This document shows positions 8,498 to 16,806 of a DNA stretch of 64,000 nt, piece by piece. The translations under genes and the position numbers were made by a program. The notes beneath the pieces are model-generated. The model was not told the origin of the DNA and did no database searches. It worked only from the letters and a program-made list of their open reading frames with translations. How positions within the stretch are numbered: the stretch's first letter is position 1; each line of letters begins with the position of its first letter. This DNA comes from Burkholderia stabilis (GTDB lineage Bacteria > Pseudomonadota > Gammaproteobacteria > Burkholderiales > Burkholderiaceae). The stretch is from contig NZ_CP016444.1 in NCBI RefSeq assembly GCF_001742165.1, positions 248,001 through 312,000 of the forward strand, read 5' to 3'.

Positions 8498-10933
8498 ATG
8501 AGCAAACCGATCCTGTACCTCCTCGCCGGCAACGGCAGCGCGGCCGACTGGTGGGACGATGCATTGCCCCACTTCCAACACTACCGCCCCGTGCCGCTGG
8601 AACTGCCGGGCTTCGGCGACCATCCCGCACCGCCCTGTGAAGACCTCGCCGCATACGCGCAAGCGCTGCTGGATGCGACCGAGCCGGGCCACGCGATCAT
8701 GGCAGTGGGCGTGAATGCGCTGCTGGTGCTGCACGCGTTGCAGCGGCGCCCCGGCCACTTCGGCCGCAGCGTGCTGCTCGCGCCGGTCGGCGCGTTTCTG
8801 TGGGAGCGCCGCCTGCCGAAGCTGATGGCGCCGCGGCCGCTGCGCAAGACCATCCACTGGCTGCTCGCGCACTACCCGACGCTGTTCGCGCGCAAGTTCT
8901 CGAACCAGACCTGGACCCGCGCGCAGTACCGTCGCATGGGCGACGGTTATGCGCGCTGCCGCGCATTCCTGCCGCACTGGGATCTCGTGCGCGCCGATAC
9001 CGCGCTGCCGCTGCTCGAATGGGTCACCGATCGCATCGAACTCGTGTGGGGCGACCAGGACAACGTGCTCGGCGTCCGCCAGGCCGCCGCGTGGTCGGCG
9101 ATCCTCGCGCGCGCCGACCTCTCCGTCACGCTGCAACCCGGCTGGGGGCACTATCCGTGGATCGATGCGCCCGAGGCCTTCGTGCAGTGGCTCGAAGCCG
9201 GCGATGCGGGCTTCGTCGCGCACACGAAAGGCGGGCGCCTCGCGCTCGCCGCAATGGCGGGCCTGCCCGTGCCGCCCGCGCTGTCGCTGAATCGCGCGGA
9301 CGACCCGCGCCTGCCCGATTTTCTCGCGAGCCAGCCGGACGCGGCGTGGGCGATCCGCTCGTCGAGCCACGGCGAGGACCAGGCCGATGCGGCGAACGCC
9401 GGCCTGCATACGACGTTCCTGCGCGTCCCCGCAGCGCAGGCGGCCGCGCGCGTGGCCGAGCTGCTCGACGGCGGCCTCGAGGAAGCGGTCGTGCAGCGCT
9501 TCATCACGCCCGTGCTGTCCGGCATCGCGTTCGTGCGTCATCTCGCGGTCGAAGTCGAATGGGTGCAGGGCCACCTCGAAACGCTCGCCGACGGGCAGGC
9601 AAGCCCGCAACGCGCGATCCTTTCCCGGCTCGGCGAGCCCTGGCAAAGCGGCACGTTCCCGAGCGCGCACGGCCTGGACGCGACGCAGCTGTGGGCCTTC
9701 CTGCAACGCGTGCTGCGCGCGTTCCATTACGTGCCCGGCGACGTCGAATGGGCGTGGGACGGCACCCGGCTGTGGCTGCTGCAATACCGCCCGATCAGCA
9801 GCTACGGCTGGCACCGGCACCTGACCTCCGCGAACATCGCCGAGATCCTGCCGCCGCAGCCGAGCCGGCTGGTCGAATATGCGCAACGCCGCGCAGCGGG
9901 CAGCATCCCGGCGATCATGGCACGCTGGGACGCGCGCGTGCTGTGCGACAACGAACCGTTCACCGCGCTGTACGGCGGCGCGTCGTACATCAACAACGAC
10001 CTGTTCCTCGCCCGTCTCGCGGACTGGGGCGTATCGGCCGCCAACTACAGCGGCGAGATCGGTGGCGCGACGCCACCGTTGCGCTGGCAACCACTGCGCC
10101 TGCTGCGATCGCTGCCGGTGTTCTGGCGCATGCTGCGCGTCGCGCGCGGGCACCTGCCGACGCTCGAGCGCGGCTTGCAGCGCTTCGACCGGGAACTCGC
10201 GACGCTCGTCGCGCAGCGTGCCGACGGCCAGCAACTGGCCGACTGGTTCACGCGCTTCTACGTGTTCGTCGTGCAGGGCAATCTGTGCATCGCGGCATCG
10301 CTGGCCAGCAGCGGCGGCGCACTGTGGGGACGCCCGCCGACGGTATACGGCCGGCTCGACGACAGCCCGCACCGGCTGCCGTGGGAAACCGATCCGGGTA
10401 CCGCACGGCCCGCCGCCGCCGACCTGCCGTTGCAGCCCTTTCCCGGCTGGCCGCCGCTGATTCGCGTGCTGCACATGCTCGGCGCGCCCGGCATGCGCGG
10501 CTGGTATCTGCAGGTGCGCGAGTGGTATCGCGACAACCTGATGCGCGTGTTCTTCCGCCTGCACCACGCGATGCCGGCGGCCGACCGCGACGCGTGGTTC
10601 GCGCCCCATCCCGAGCGCCGCGAACGCAACGGCAGCTTCTGGCAGGACGGCGGCGAAAGCGCCGACGAGGCGGCCGGCTTCATGATCTATCCGGGCCACA
10701 CGCAGGGCGTGCTCGGCCACGACATCCTGCTGGAGGACACGCTCGATCCGGGCCGGCACGCGCAATACCAGGCCGCGCGCGCGGTGATCGCGCGCATGGG
10801 CGGCCGGCTGTCGCACGGTGCGACGCTGCTGCGCGAACTGCGCAAGCCGTCGGCCGTGCTGCCGCGCGTCGATGCCGCCTGGATCGGACGCGAAGTGCGG
10901 CTCAGCGACGGCCGGCTGACGCTGGTCGAATAA
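8498..10933 (+). CDS. Fusion: alpha/beta-hydrolase-like domain + PEP synthase/PPDK-like ATP-grasp + swivelling His domain
   Basis: 811 aa. Residues 1-240 read as an alpha/beta-hydrolase (LYLLAGNGSAADWWD, acid site VWGDQDN, His site GWGHYPWIDAPEAF), but the nucleophile elbow is AVGVNALL, with Asn where Ser is expected. Residues ~250-435 match the PPDK/PEP-synthase ATP-binding half: IRSSSHGEDQADAANAGLHT near 285, VVQRFITPVLSGIAF, and VEWAWDGTRLWLLQYRPI near 428. The C-terminus is a PEP-utilising mobile domain with phosphohistidine-type H773 in GGRLSHGATLLRE. The middle (~440-690) is long and not recognised. This order, ATP-binding, acceptor-binding, His swivel, is that of rifampin phosphotransferase-like dikinases, so a phosphotransferase for a small molecule is the best guess. 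The start was chosen over an extended upstream frame because the hydrolase fold begins right after it. It appears monocistronic. Confidence 0.82.
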   Translation: MSKPILYLLAGNGSAADWWDDALPHFQHYRPVPLELPGFGDHPAPPCEDLAAYAQALLDATEPGHAIMAVGVNALLVLHALQRRPGHFGRSVLLAPVGAFLWERRLPKLMAPRPLRKTIHWLLAHYPTLFARKFSNQTWTRAQYRRMGDGYARCRAFLPHWDLVRADTALPLLEWVTDRIELVWGDQDNVLGVRQAAAWSAILARADLSVTLQPGWGHYPWIDAPEAFVQWLEAGDAGFVAHTKGGRLALAAMAGLPVPPALSLNRADDPRLPDFLASQPDAAWAIRSSSHGEDQADAANAGLHTTFLRVPAAQAAARVAELLDGGLEEAVVQRFITPVLSGIAFVRHLAVEVEWVQGHLETLADGQASPQRAILSRLGEPWQSGTFPSAHGLDATQLWAFLQRVLRAFHYVPGDVEWAWDGTRLWLLQYRPISSYGWHRHLTSANIAEILPPQPSRLVEYAQRRAAGSIPAIMARWDARVLCDNEPFTALYGGASYINNDLFLARLADWGVSAANYSGEIGGATPPLRWQPLRLLRSLPVFWRMLRVARGHLPTLERGLQRFDRELATLVAQRADGQQLADWFTRFYVFVVQGNLCIAASLASSGGALWGRPPTVYGRLDDSPHRLPWETDPGTARPAAADLPLQPFPGWPPLIRVLHMLGAPGMRGWYLQVREWYRDNLMRVFFRLHHAMPAADRDAWFAPHPERRERNGSFWQDGGESADEAAGFMIYPGHTQGVLGHDILLEDTLDPGRHAQYQAARAVIARMGGRLSHGATLLRELRKPSAVLPRVDAAWIGREVRLSDGRLTLVE

Positions 10934-11021
10934 GCGCGGCGCGCGCCGCCCGCGGTCGTGTTGAAGCGCGCGGCCACGGTCGCTACACTGGGCGTCCGTT
11001 CACTGCAACGAGGGGATCGAA

Positions 11022-11504
11022 ATGGTGCTGGTTCATGTCTGGTCGTTTCGCGGAAAGAACGAAGCGTGGGGCCACGCGTCGATGGCGATCGGCAGCGATT
11101 ACGTGTCGTGGTGGCCCGAGCCCAACGGGCGAACGCCGTCGAAGCTGCACGGCAACATCTACCACGCGCCGGCCTTCCGCTACCGGACCTATAACGACGA
11201 CGTGCGCGACGAACGCCAGCGCCCCGACCACACGATCGCGCTGAACGGTCTCGATGAAAACGCGATCAAGGACTGGTGGCAATCGTTCGGGATGATGCGC
11301 GACGGCATGCCGTACCTCGGGCCGATGCAATCGTGGCAGACGCTGAAACGCAACTGCTCGACGGTCGTCGCGACCGGGTTGACCATCGGCGGCGGCAGCC
11401 AGTACGTGCGCTTCCTGAAACCGCTCGGTTTTCCGTGGACGCCGAACGACGTGCTGTCCTACGCGATGTCCATTCAATCCGGCCTCGGCGCGAAGAGCCG
11501 ATAG
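11022..11504 (+). CDS. Putative permuted papain-fold (NlpC/P60/LRAT-like) protein
   Basis: 160 aa, ATG preceded by GAGGGG. No signal peptide. Two motifs stand out in permuted order: an N-terminal His in WGHASMAIGSDYVSWWP and a C-terminal Cys in LKRNCSTVVATGL. A His-before-Cys order with small residues around each is the hallmark of circularly permuted papain-fold hydrolases (PPPDE, LRAT, DUF4105-like), which cut or transfer amide or ester bonds. The family assignment is from these motifs only. The DUF169 gene 61 bp downstream may be cotranscribed. A 10-bp direct tandem repeat (gatagcggcc twice) spans the stop codon at 11500-11519. A periplasmic or type VI effector role has been seen for related folds but nothing in this locus proves it. 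Confidence 0.5.
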   Translation: MVLVHVWSFRGKNEAWGHASMAIGSDYVSWWPEPNGRTPSKLHGNIYHAPAFRYRTYNDDVRDERQRPDHTIALNGLDENAIKDWWQSFGMMRDGMPYLGPMQSWQTLKRNCSTVVATGLTIGGGSQYVRFLKPLGFPWTPNDVLSYAMSIQSGLGAKSR

Positions 11505-11565
11505 CGGCCGATAGCGGCCGCCAGCGCCGCCGCGCACGGCCCGGCGAATTCCGGAGAAACCCCGC

Positions 11566-12333
11566 ATGAATGAAGCGCTTGCGAAACTGTCGGCGGACCT
11601 CGAACGGCTGCTCAGGCTGAGAAGCATCCCGTTCGGGATGAAGCTGTTCGAACGGCGCGAGGACATGGAAGCCGTCCCGCGCGTGCGCCGCCCGAAGGCG
11701 ATCCACTCGCTGGACCAGATCGTCGGGCAAACGGCGCGGCTGGGCTTCACGCTCGGCATCACGGCCGACGATCTCGTCGGCGCGCAATGCCGCTCGGTCA
11801 TCGGGCTCGGCCACGCGAAGGATGCCGAGTGGGCGTCCGGCCAGCAGATGGCAGGCGTCTGGTATGCGACGCAGGACGATTCGCGCGCGCATCAGGCCGC
11901 GATGCACTGCGTGCCGGACGGCAAGTACGAAGCGCTCGTCGTGTCGCCGCTCGCGGCCGGCCGCATCGATCCCGACATCGCACTGTTCTACGCGACGCCC
12001 GGCGCGATGATGTACTTCATCAACGGGCTGCAATGGTCGGGGTACAAGCGCTTCGACTGGAGCGTGGTCGGCGAATCGGCGTGCGCGGATTCGTGGGGGC
12101 GGGCGCTGGCGACCGGGCAGCCGAGCCTGTCGATTCCGTGCTACGCGGAGCGCCGTTACGGCGGCGTGCTGGACGACGAGATGCTGATGGCGCTGGCGCC
12201 GGATGCGCTGGCGCAGGCCATTGCGGGCATGGAAGCGCTGGCGAGGAACGGGCTGCGCTACCCGTTCGCGCAGTACGGCATCCAGCAGGACGTCCGCGCG
12301 GGAATGGAAGTCAGCTATCCGAAAACGACGTGA
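11566..12333 (+). CDS. DUF169 family protein
   Basis: 255 aa, soluble, no signal or membrane segment. The sequence (MKLFERREDMEAVPRVRRPK, LGITADDLVGAQCRSVIGL, CADSWGRALATGQPSLSIPC) agrees with the conserved DUF169 family, whose members are found across bacteria and archaea and whose biochemical role is not established. Conserved Cys residues at several positions (QCRSVIG, ACADSW, SIPCYAERR) suggest a metal or cofactor site; this is inference. GGAGAAACCCCGC precedes the ATG. It lies 61 bp after the papain-like gene in the same direction and is followed by a convergent small secreted protein. Confidence 0.75.
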   Translation: MNEALAKLSADLERLLRLRSIPFGMKLFERREDMEAVPRVRRPKAIHSLDQIVGQTARLGFTLGITADDLVGAQCRSVIGLGHAKDAEWASGQQMAGVWYATQDDSRAHQAAMHCVPDGKYEALVVSPLAAGRIDPDIALFYATPGAMMYFINGLQWSGYKRFDWSVVGESACADSWGRALATGQPSLSIPCYAERRYGGVLDDEMLMALAPDALAQAIAGMEALARNGLRYPFAQYGIQQDVRAGMEVSYPKTT

Positions 12334-12379
12334 CCCGACGTGACGCGGCGCCGCCGTTGCCGGGCGCGCGCATCGTCAC

Positions 12380-12754
12380 TCAGCGCAGCGGCGCGCGGAT
12401 CTTGCCGTCCACCTTCAGCGTGCGCCGGTCGCGCGCCACCTCGTATTCGACCGTCTGCGCGGGCGTCACGGCGCCGTACGACCGGCCGTTCACATAGACG
12501 ACGCCGTTGCGCAGTTCGACCCGGTCGCCATTGACCGTCGCGGTGGCCCGCTCGCCCTGCAGCACCGCGCCCGAGCAACCGCCGGTCGAAAAGCTGCGAA
12601 CCGATGTGCCCGACGTCGTGCCGTTCCCGCCCTGATCCGCCAGGTTCGCCGCGCTGCACGGCGGCGCGTCCATGTTGCCGGCAGCGTACAGCGGCCCCGC
12701 ACCGAGCGCGCATCCGGCAAGCATCGCAATCGTCGTCGGCCACAGCTTGCTCAT
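12380..12754 (-). CDS. Small exported protein of unknown function
   Basis: 124 aa from ATG 12754 (GGGAG upstream). The first ~25 residues are an export signal. Two processing routes are possible: a lipobox LAGC with Cys15, which would give a very short lipoprotein signal, or a signal peptidase I site after LYA. The mature part is Gly/Asn-rich and then contains a beta-rich C-terminal domain (ATATVNGDRVELRNGVVYVN, RRTLKVDGKIRAPL) with a single Cys in STGGCSGAV. The longer frame upstream lacks a family match and was discarded. Convergent with the DUF169 gene. No function can be given. Confidence 0.65.
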   Translation of the reverse strand: MSKLWPTTIAMLAGCALGAGPLYAAGNMDAPPCSAANLADQGGNGTTSGTSVRSFSTGGCSGAVLQGERATATVNGDRVELRNGVVYVNGRSYGAVTPAQTVEYEVARDRRTLKVDGKIRAPLR

Positions 12755-13016
12755 GGTGATCTCCCTTGTCCGTGGCGCGGATCGACACCGCGGCATCACG
12801 TCGGTGAATGGGCCGCGAGCGCGCGGCCGGATCGATGACCGGGCGACACCCCTGCTCGCCGGTCCGTCGGATAGGCCGAGTATGCGCCGTTCGCGCCGCC
12901 CGGCCATCCGCTTCAGTACCAGTCACGCCTCCTATCCGGCATCGCTGATCCGGCCCGATCTCGCTCAGGGAAGCGGCGCCGCGACGACCGGTTCGCCGAA
13001 AAATTATCTTGATAAA

Positions 13017-13053
13017 GTTGCGACTCGCAACTATCGTTGATTGCGATACGCAA
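13017..13053. promoter_or_regulatory. Paired inverted repeats, likely MarR-type operator
   Basis: Two perfect 13-bp palindromes of the form TTGCG-N3-CGCAA at 13018-13030 and 13041-13053, 23 bp centre to centre; the first is extended to 15 bp (G/C ends). They lie 20-57 bp upstream of the start of the MarR-GNAT gene, across the probable promoter (TTGATA at 13009, TATCGT about 17 bp on). MarR dimers bind such short palindromes, so negative autoregulation is the expected function. Confidence 0.65.
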
Positions 13054-13073
13054 CCATTCCCGGCAGACAGACC

Positions 13074-14051
13074 ATGGATCTCATCGACGCTCCCGCCAAG
13101 CCTCGCGAAGCGACCATCCTCGAGCTTCGCGATTTCTCCCGCAAACTGGTTCGCGAGCTCGGCTTCATGCGCGCGACGCTGGCCGACAGCGACTGGGCGC
13201 CCTCGGCCGTGCACGCGATCCTCGAGATCGGGATGGCGCCCGGCATCAATGCAAAGGATCTCGGCAACATCCTGCGGCTCGACAAATCGAACACGAGCCG
13301 GCAACTCGCGCGGCTCGAAGCCGCCGGTGTCGTCGAGCGGCGCGTGTCGAGCGACGATGCGCGCGCGACCGAGCTGTACCTGAGCGTCGAAGGGAAAAAG
13401 CTCCAGAAAAGAATCGACACGTTCGCGACGGACCAGGTGTCGAATGCGCTGCGCCGCATGATTCCCGCCGACCAGCAGGCACTGCTGCGCTCGCTCGCGC
13501 TGTATGCCGATGCGCTGGCGCAAGACAACGCCGCGAAGGCGCCCGCCACGACACGCGAAGCACCGCCGATTCGCGAAGGCTACCAGCCGGGCTGTATCGG
13601 CGACATCGCGAGCCTGCATGCGCGCTTTTATTCGGAACACTGGGGATTCGGTGCCTTTTTCGAACAGCGGGTGGCGACCGAGCTTGCCGAGTTCGCGGGC
13701 GCGCTGCCGGCCGACGGCAAGGCGCTGTGGCTCTGCCAGGAAGACGGACGCACGCTCGCGTCGCTCGCGATCGACGGCGATCCGGCCACCGGCATCGCAC
13801 ATCTGCGATGGTTCATCGTGAACGATGCGTTGCGCGGGTCGGGCGTCGGGCGCCGGCTCATGACGCAAGCGATGCAGTTCGTCGACGCGCAGCGGTTTCG
13901 CGAAACCTACCTGTGGACGTTCAAGGGCCTCGATTCGGCGCGCCATCTGTACGAGTCGTTCGGCTTTGCGCTGACCAGCGAGTCCGCGGGCACGCATTGG
14001 GGAACCGAGGTGGTCGAGCAGCGCTTCAGCCGGCCGGGGCCGGGCCGTTGA
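13074..14051 (+). CDS. MarR-type regulator fused to GNAT N-acetyltransferase
   Basis: 325 aa from ATG 13074. Residues ~15-150 are a MarR winged helix: recognition region LGNILRLDKSNTSRQLARLE and wing ERRVSSDDARATELYLS. Residues ~165-310 are a GNAT domain with the acetyl-CoA loop RGSGVGRRL at 254-262. This two-domain design is known in bacteria as MarR-GNAT fusions, in which the acetyltransferase may modify a small ligand or amine and the MarR half may sense it. A TTG start at 13041 would add 11 residues but would lie inside the operator, so the ATG was preferred. Two TTGCGnnnCGCAA repeats immediately upstream point to self-control. It appears to be a single-gene unit followed by the LprI-like gene. 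Confidence 0.88.
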   Translation: MDLIDAPAKPREATILELRDFSRKLVRELGFMRATLADSDWAPSAVHAILEIGMAPGINAKDLGNILRLDKSNTSRQLARLEAAGVVERRVSSDDARATELYLSVEGKKLQKRIDTFATDQVSNALRRMIPADQQALLRSLALYADALAQDNAAKAPATTREAPPIREGYQPGCIGDIASLHARFYSEHWGFGAFFEQRVATELAEFAGALPADGKALWLCQEDGRTLASLAIDGDPATGIAHLRWFIVNDALRGSGVGRRLMTQAMQFVDAQRFRETYLWTFKGLDSARHLYESFGFALTSESAGTHWGTEVVEQRFSRPGPGR

Positions 14052-14131
14052 ATTCGACGCAAGCTTCCGTTGCGAATGCCGCTATAGTCTCGACGAGCCG
14101 TTCCCGCCTCGCCCCACCAAGGACGCACAGC

Positions 14132-14968
14132 ATGCTCGAACGTCTCGCGGCCATCGCGCTCTGCGCGGCCGTCACCGCACCGGCCGCCGTTGCCGCGCCG
14201 CCCGATGCCGCGACCGGCATCGACAGCAAGATGACGCTTTGCCTGAACGACCCCGAGCATGCATCGACGGGCGGCCAGGACGAATGCATCACCGACGCCG
14301 GCCGTGCATGGGACGCACAACTCAACACGACCTATCGCGCACTGCAGGCGTCATTGCCGGCTGCGGACCGGCCGGCGCTGCTGCGCGCGCAGCGCGCATG
14401 GCTCGCGCGCCGCGACGCCGATCTGAAGCTGATCGGCGCGGTCTATGCGACGGCGCGCGGCACGGTCTACGCGCCGATGAATGCGAACGACGTGATGGAG
14501 CTGACGCGGCAACGCGCGCTCACGCTGCTGCGATTCGAATCGGATCGCGCCGCCCACGGCTTCAGCCTGACCGCGCGCCTGCCGCGGCCGGCCGACGACA
14601 AGCCCGAACGTGTCGCCACCGTCCCGCAACGCGGCGCTCGCTTCGAACGCGCGCATTGCGCGGCGCTCGCCGGCCTCGACGCAATCGGCCGCTGTGCAGC
14701 ACAGGCCACGCCGCTGTACCGGCAGGATATCGACGACGTGACGAAGGCGATCGAGCGTCGTTTGCCGCGCGCGTCGCGCGAAGCCATGCGGACGTCGTCG
14801 CTGAAATGGCAGGCGTTTGTCGCCGCGCAACCGCCGCTGATCGGCGCGCTCTATCCGGCTGCCGCGACTTCCGGCGTGCCGCCGCAGATCGCGATCGAAA
14901 TGCGCGACGAAGCCGCCGCGCGCTTGCAGCAGCTCGTGTATGCCGAAGACAAGATCGGCGCCGATTGA
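14132..14968 (+). CDS. Exported LprI-like (DUF1311) protein
   Basis: 278 aa. Signal peptide residues ~1-22 (LAAIALCAAVTAPAAVAA). Mature residues ~30-105 match the LprI N-terminal/DUF1311 domain: conserved Cys pair, then LNTTYRALQASLPAADRPAL and LLRAQRAWLARRDADLKLIG. The second half is a degenerate second copy (CAAQATPLYRQDIDDVTKAI, SLKWQAFVAAQPPLIGALYP) ending near Cys-poor sequence. LprI proteins are periplasmic or lipoprotein lysozyme inhibitors in mycobacteria; for most proteobacterial members the role is unknown. A second DUF1311 protein occurs at 32797-33846. The gene is 80 bp after the MarR-GNAT gene and convergent with the next one. Confidence 0.75.
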   Translation: MLERLAAIALCAAVTAPAAVAAPPDAATGIDSKMTLCLNDPEHASTGGQDECITDAGRAWDAQLNTTYRALQASLPAADRPALLRAQRAWLARRDADLKLIGAVYATARGTVYAPMNANDVMELTRQRALTLLRFESDRAAHGFSLTARLPRPADDKPERVATVPQRGARFERAHCAALAGLDAIGRCAAQATPLYRQDIDDVTKAIERRLPRASREAMRTSSLKWQAFVAAQPPLIGALYPAAATSGVPPQIAIEMRDEAAARLQQLVYAEDKIGAD

Positions 14969-15006
14969 CGCACGCGGCACGACGCCTGCGCGCGGGAATC
15001 GCGGCC

Positions 15007-15888
15007 TTATCCGATGCGCTGCCTGCGCACGATCGCCCACACGAATGCCCCGGTCACGACGACGGTCGCGAGGATCGAGAGCCAGATCGACTTCGTCCTG
15101 ACCCACGTTCCGACGAACGACGCGGCGAACACGCCCACCGCGACCCATTCGAGCGCCTTGTCCAGCCGGTTGCTCTCCCGATAGCGCGGCTTGTCCGCCG
15201 TCTCGCGAGCAATCGGCGCGGCGTGTCGCGCACGCGGCGCGCAGGCGGGAAACGCATCGACCAGCGCACGGCTCGGCCACGGGCACGCATCGGCATATGC
15301 ATCGCCGGACCCGGTCACCTGCCACACGGCCTCGGCATCCGGTACACGACGCAGTTCCTGGATTTCGCGCGCAAGGCCCGTATCGGGATCGCCCTGCTGC
15401 TCCAGCGACGCGACCTGCGCGAGTTCGGTTGCGAACGCATCCATGTCGTCGTGCGTGATCGGCAATCCGCTCGTGCGAACCAGCACGAATTCCCCGAACG
15501 CGGTGCCGACGTAGTCGACGAACGCGTCGTAGATCACACGATAGCGATCGCCGAGCAACGCGACGAGTTTGTCCCGCCGGCTTGCCGCACGCGCGAGCGC
15601 ATCTGCCTTCGTCGTGACCAGATACGGATAGCGTGCATCGCGCTCTTCCTGCGTCGCGCTCTCCAGATACTCTTCGAGTTCGGCGGCTTCGTCATCCGGA
15701 TCGAAATCGTCGATGCGATATGCAAGGCGGACATCGTCGGGCCCGAACAGCACGCGCCAGAACAGCGGGATGAACGCATTCGATTCGAGCGACGGGCCGC
15801 CCGCCGCGAAGTAAGCCTGCAATTCACCTTTGCGGCCCTCCGGCATGCGCGGCCAGGGCGGACTCTCCAGAAATACGGGATGCGACAT
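15007..15888 (-). CDS. Hypothetical protein with C-terminal transmembrane hairpin
   Basis: 293 aa from ATG 15888 (MSHPVFLESPPWPRMPEGRK). A longer frame to 16074 exists but its extra residues have no conserved look. Residues 1-220 are soluble and acidic with a DDFDPDDEAAELEEYLE stretch. The C-terminus has two adjacent hydrophobic helices (ALEWVAVGVFAASFVGTWV and IWLSILATVVVTGAFVWAIV) ending in a basic tail, so it should be anchored in the inner membrane with its bulk on one side. I recognise no family. Base composition is lower in GC than the neighbours, and the 0.9 kb upstream is atypical too, so horizontal acquisition is possible. Convergent with the LprI-like gene. Confidence 0.6.
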   Translation of the reverse strand: MSHPVFLESPPWPRMPEGRKGELQAYFAAGGPSLESNAFIPLFWRVLFGPDDVRLAYRIDDFDPDDEAAELEEYLESATQEERDARYPYLVTTKADALARAASRRDKLVALLGDRYRVIYDAFVDYVGTAFGEFVLVRTSGLPITHDDMDAFATELAQVASLEQQGDPDTGLAREIQELRRVPDAEAVWQVTGSGDAYADACPWPSRALVDAFPACAPRARHAAPIARETADKPRYRESNRLDKALEWVAVGVFAASFVGTWVRTKSIWLSILATVVVTGAFVWAIVRRQRIG

Positions 15889-16806
15889 ATCGTGGGCCCC
15901 CAGAGTCGGAATGATCGACTGGTTGTCTTTTTCGGAACGACTTTCACCAACGCACGACAGTGCCGGGGCATTCTGTCCGACTTTACAAAACTTGTCACCG
16001 GGGTCTTTCGACTGCCTTTCCGGAGATCGTTCGGGATGCGGTTCAACCGGCAAGCCGTCGAATATTCTCATCACTTTCGGCGCGTGATGGCCGGCGAAAA
16101 ACCCGCGTGAACCCGCCCGTCTTCGTTCGAATCACTAGGGAAAATCCGGAGACATCCTTACAGCGATTTACCTGATGATTCATATGAACGCCTTATTTCG
16201 GCGATTTCGTCGCATGCCGAGCTTTCAATCCGCGTCGTGAAGCCGACGCCGTCGCGCGGCAATTGCGACAATCGGCGCTCGAAACAGCAGCAGCCGGCGA
16301 ATCGTCAGGTGTTCAATACTTTCAACAACCCGGTCGAGAGTAATCGTGAGAATCCGTGGCCCGCTGGTGCGGTGGAGACGAGGCGATGCGCGAAACATGC
16401 GCGCCGCGATCGCGTCCCCCGACGACAGTGACGGCTGGCAAAGTCCTCGCCTGCACCTGTCGATCTACACCATCCTGTCCCGCCGTTCCGTTCGCCGTCA
16501 CAACGCCGTCGCCGCACGCGCGTACGTCGCGATCCATATCGACGACGTGGCGTCGCTGCTGCCGTAGCGTTCCGCCTCATTTCCATTTTTTTCGTTCGAC
16601 CTGTTCGCCGTGTCGCCTGAGCGGTGAAGGGATCGGCTCGCGCGCCGCTTCTGCGCGATCCGCTCGAGATCGAACGGATTCCTGATCGTCGTGCCCCGCC
16701 CGCGCTCGTGCAGGCGGCGGTCGCGCACGCCCGCGCCATCCGATGAACCATCGCGCAGCGACCCGCAAATCGCGGCTCGACGCGCACCGATAGGGAAAAC
16801 TCCGTC
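15889..16806. other. 918-bp gene-poor region
   Basis: No convincing gene. Short open frames on both strands (for example 16346-16567 plus) lack ribosome binding sites and conserved features. The stretch 16080-16230 is clearly AT-richer than the rest. It contains the promoter of the PotF-like gene at its right end and that of the membrane-anchored protein at its left end. No tRNA or repeat was recognised. Confidence 0.5.

Noticed and set aside
11500..11519. 10-bp tandem repeat gatagcggcc twice
   Set aside because: Only two units at a stop codon; too short to call a repeat element.
15889..16074. 62-residue N-terminal extension of the membrane-anchored protein
   Set aside because: No ribosome binding site and composition unlike the rest of the protein.
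16346..16567. 73-codon plus-strand frame
   Set aside because: No Shine-Dalgarno and composition typical of non-coding frames.
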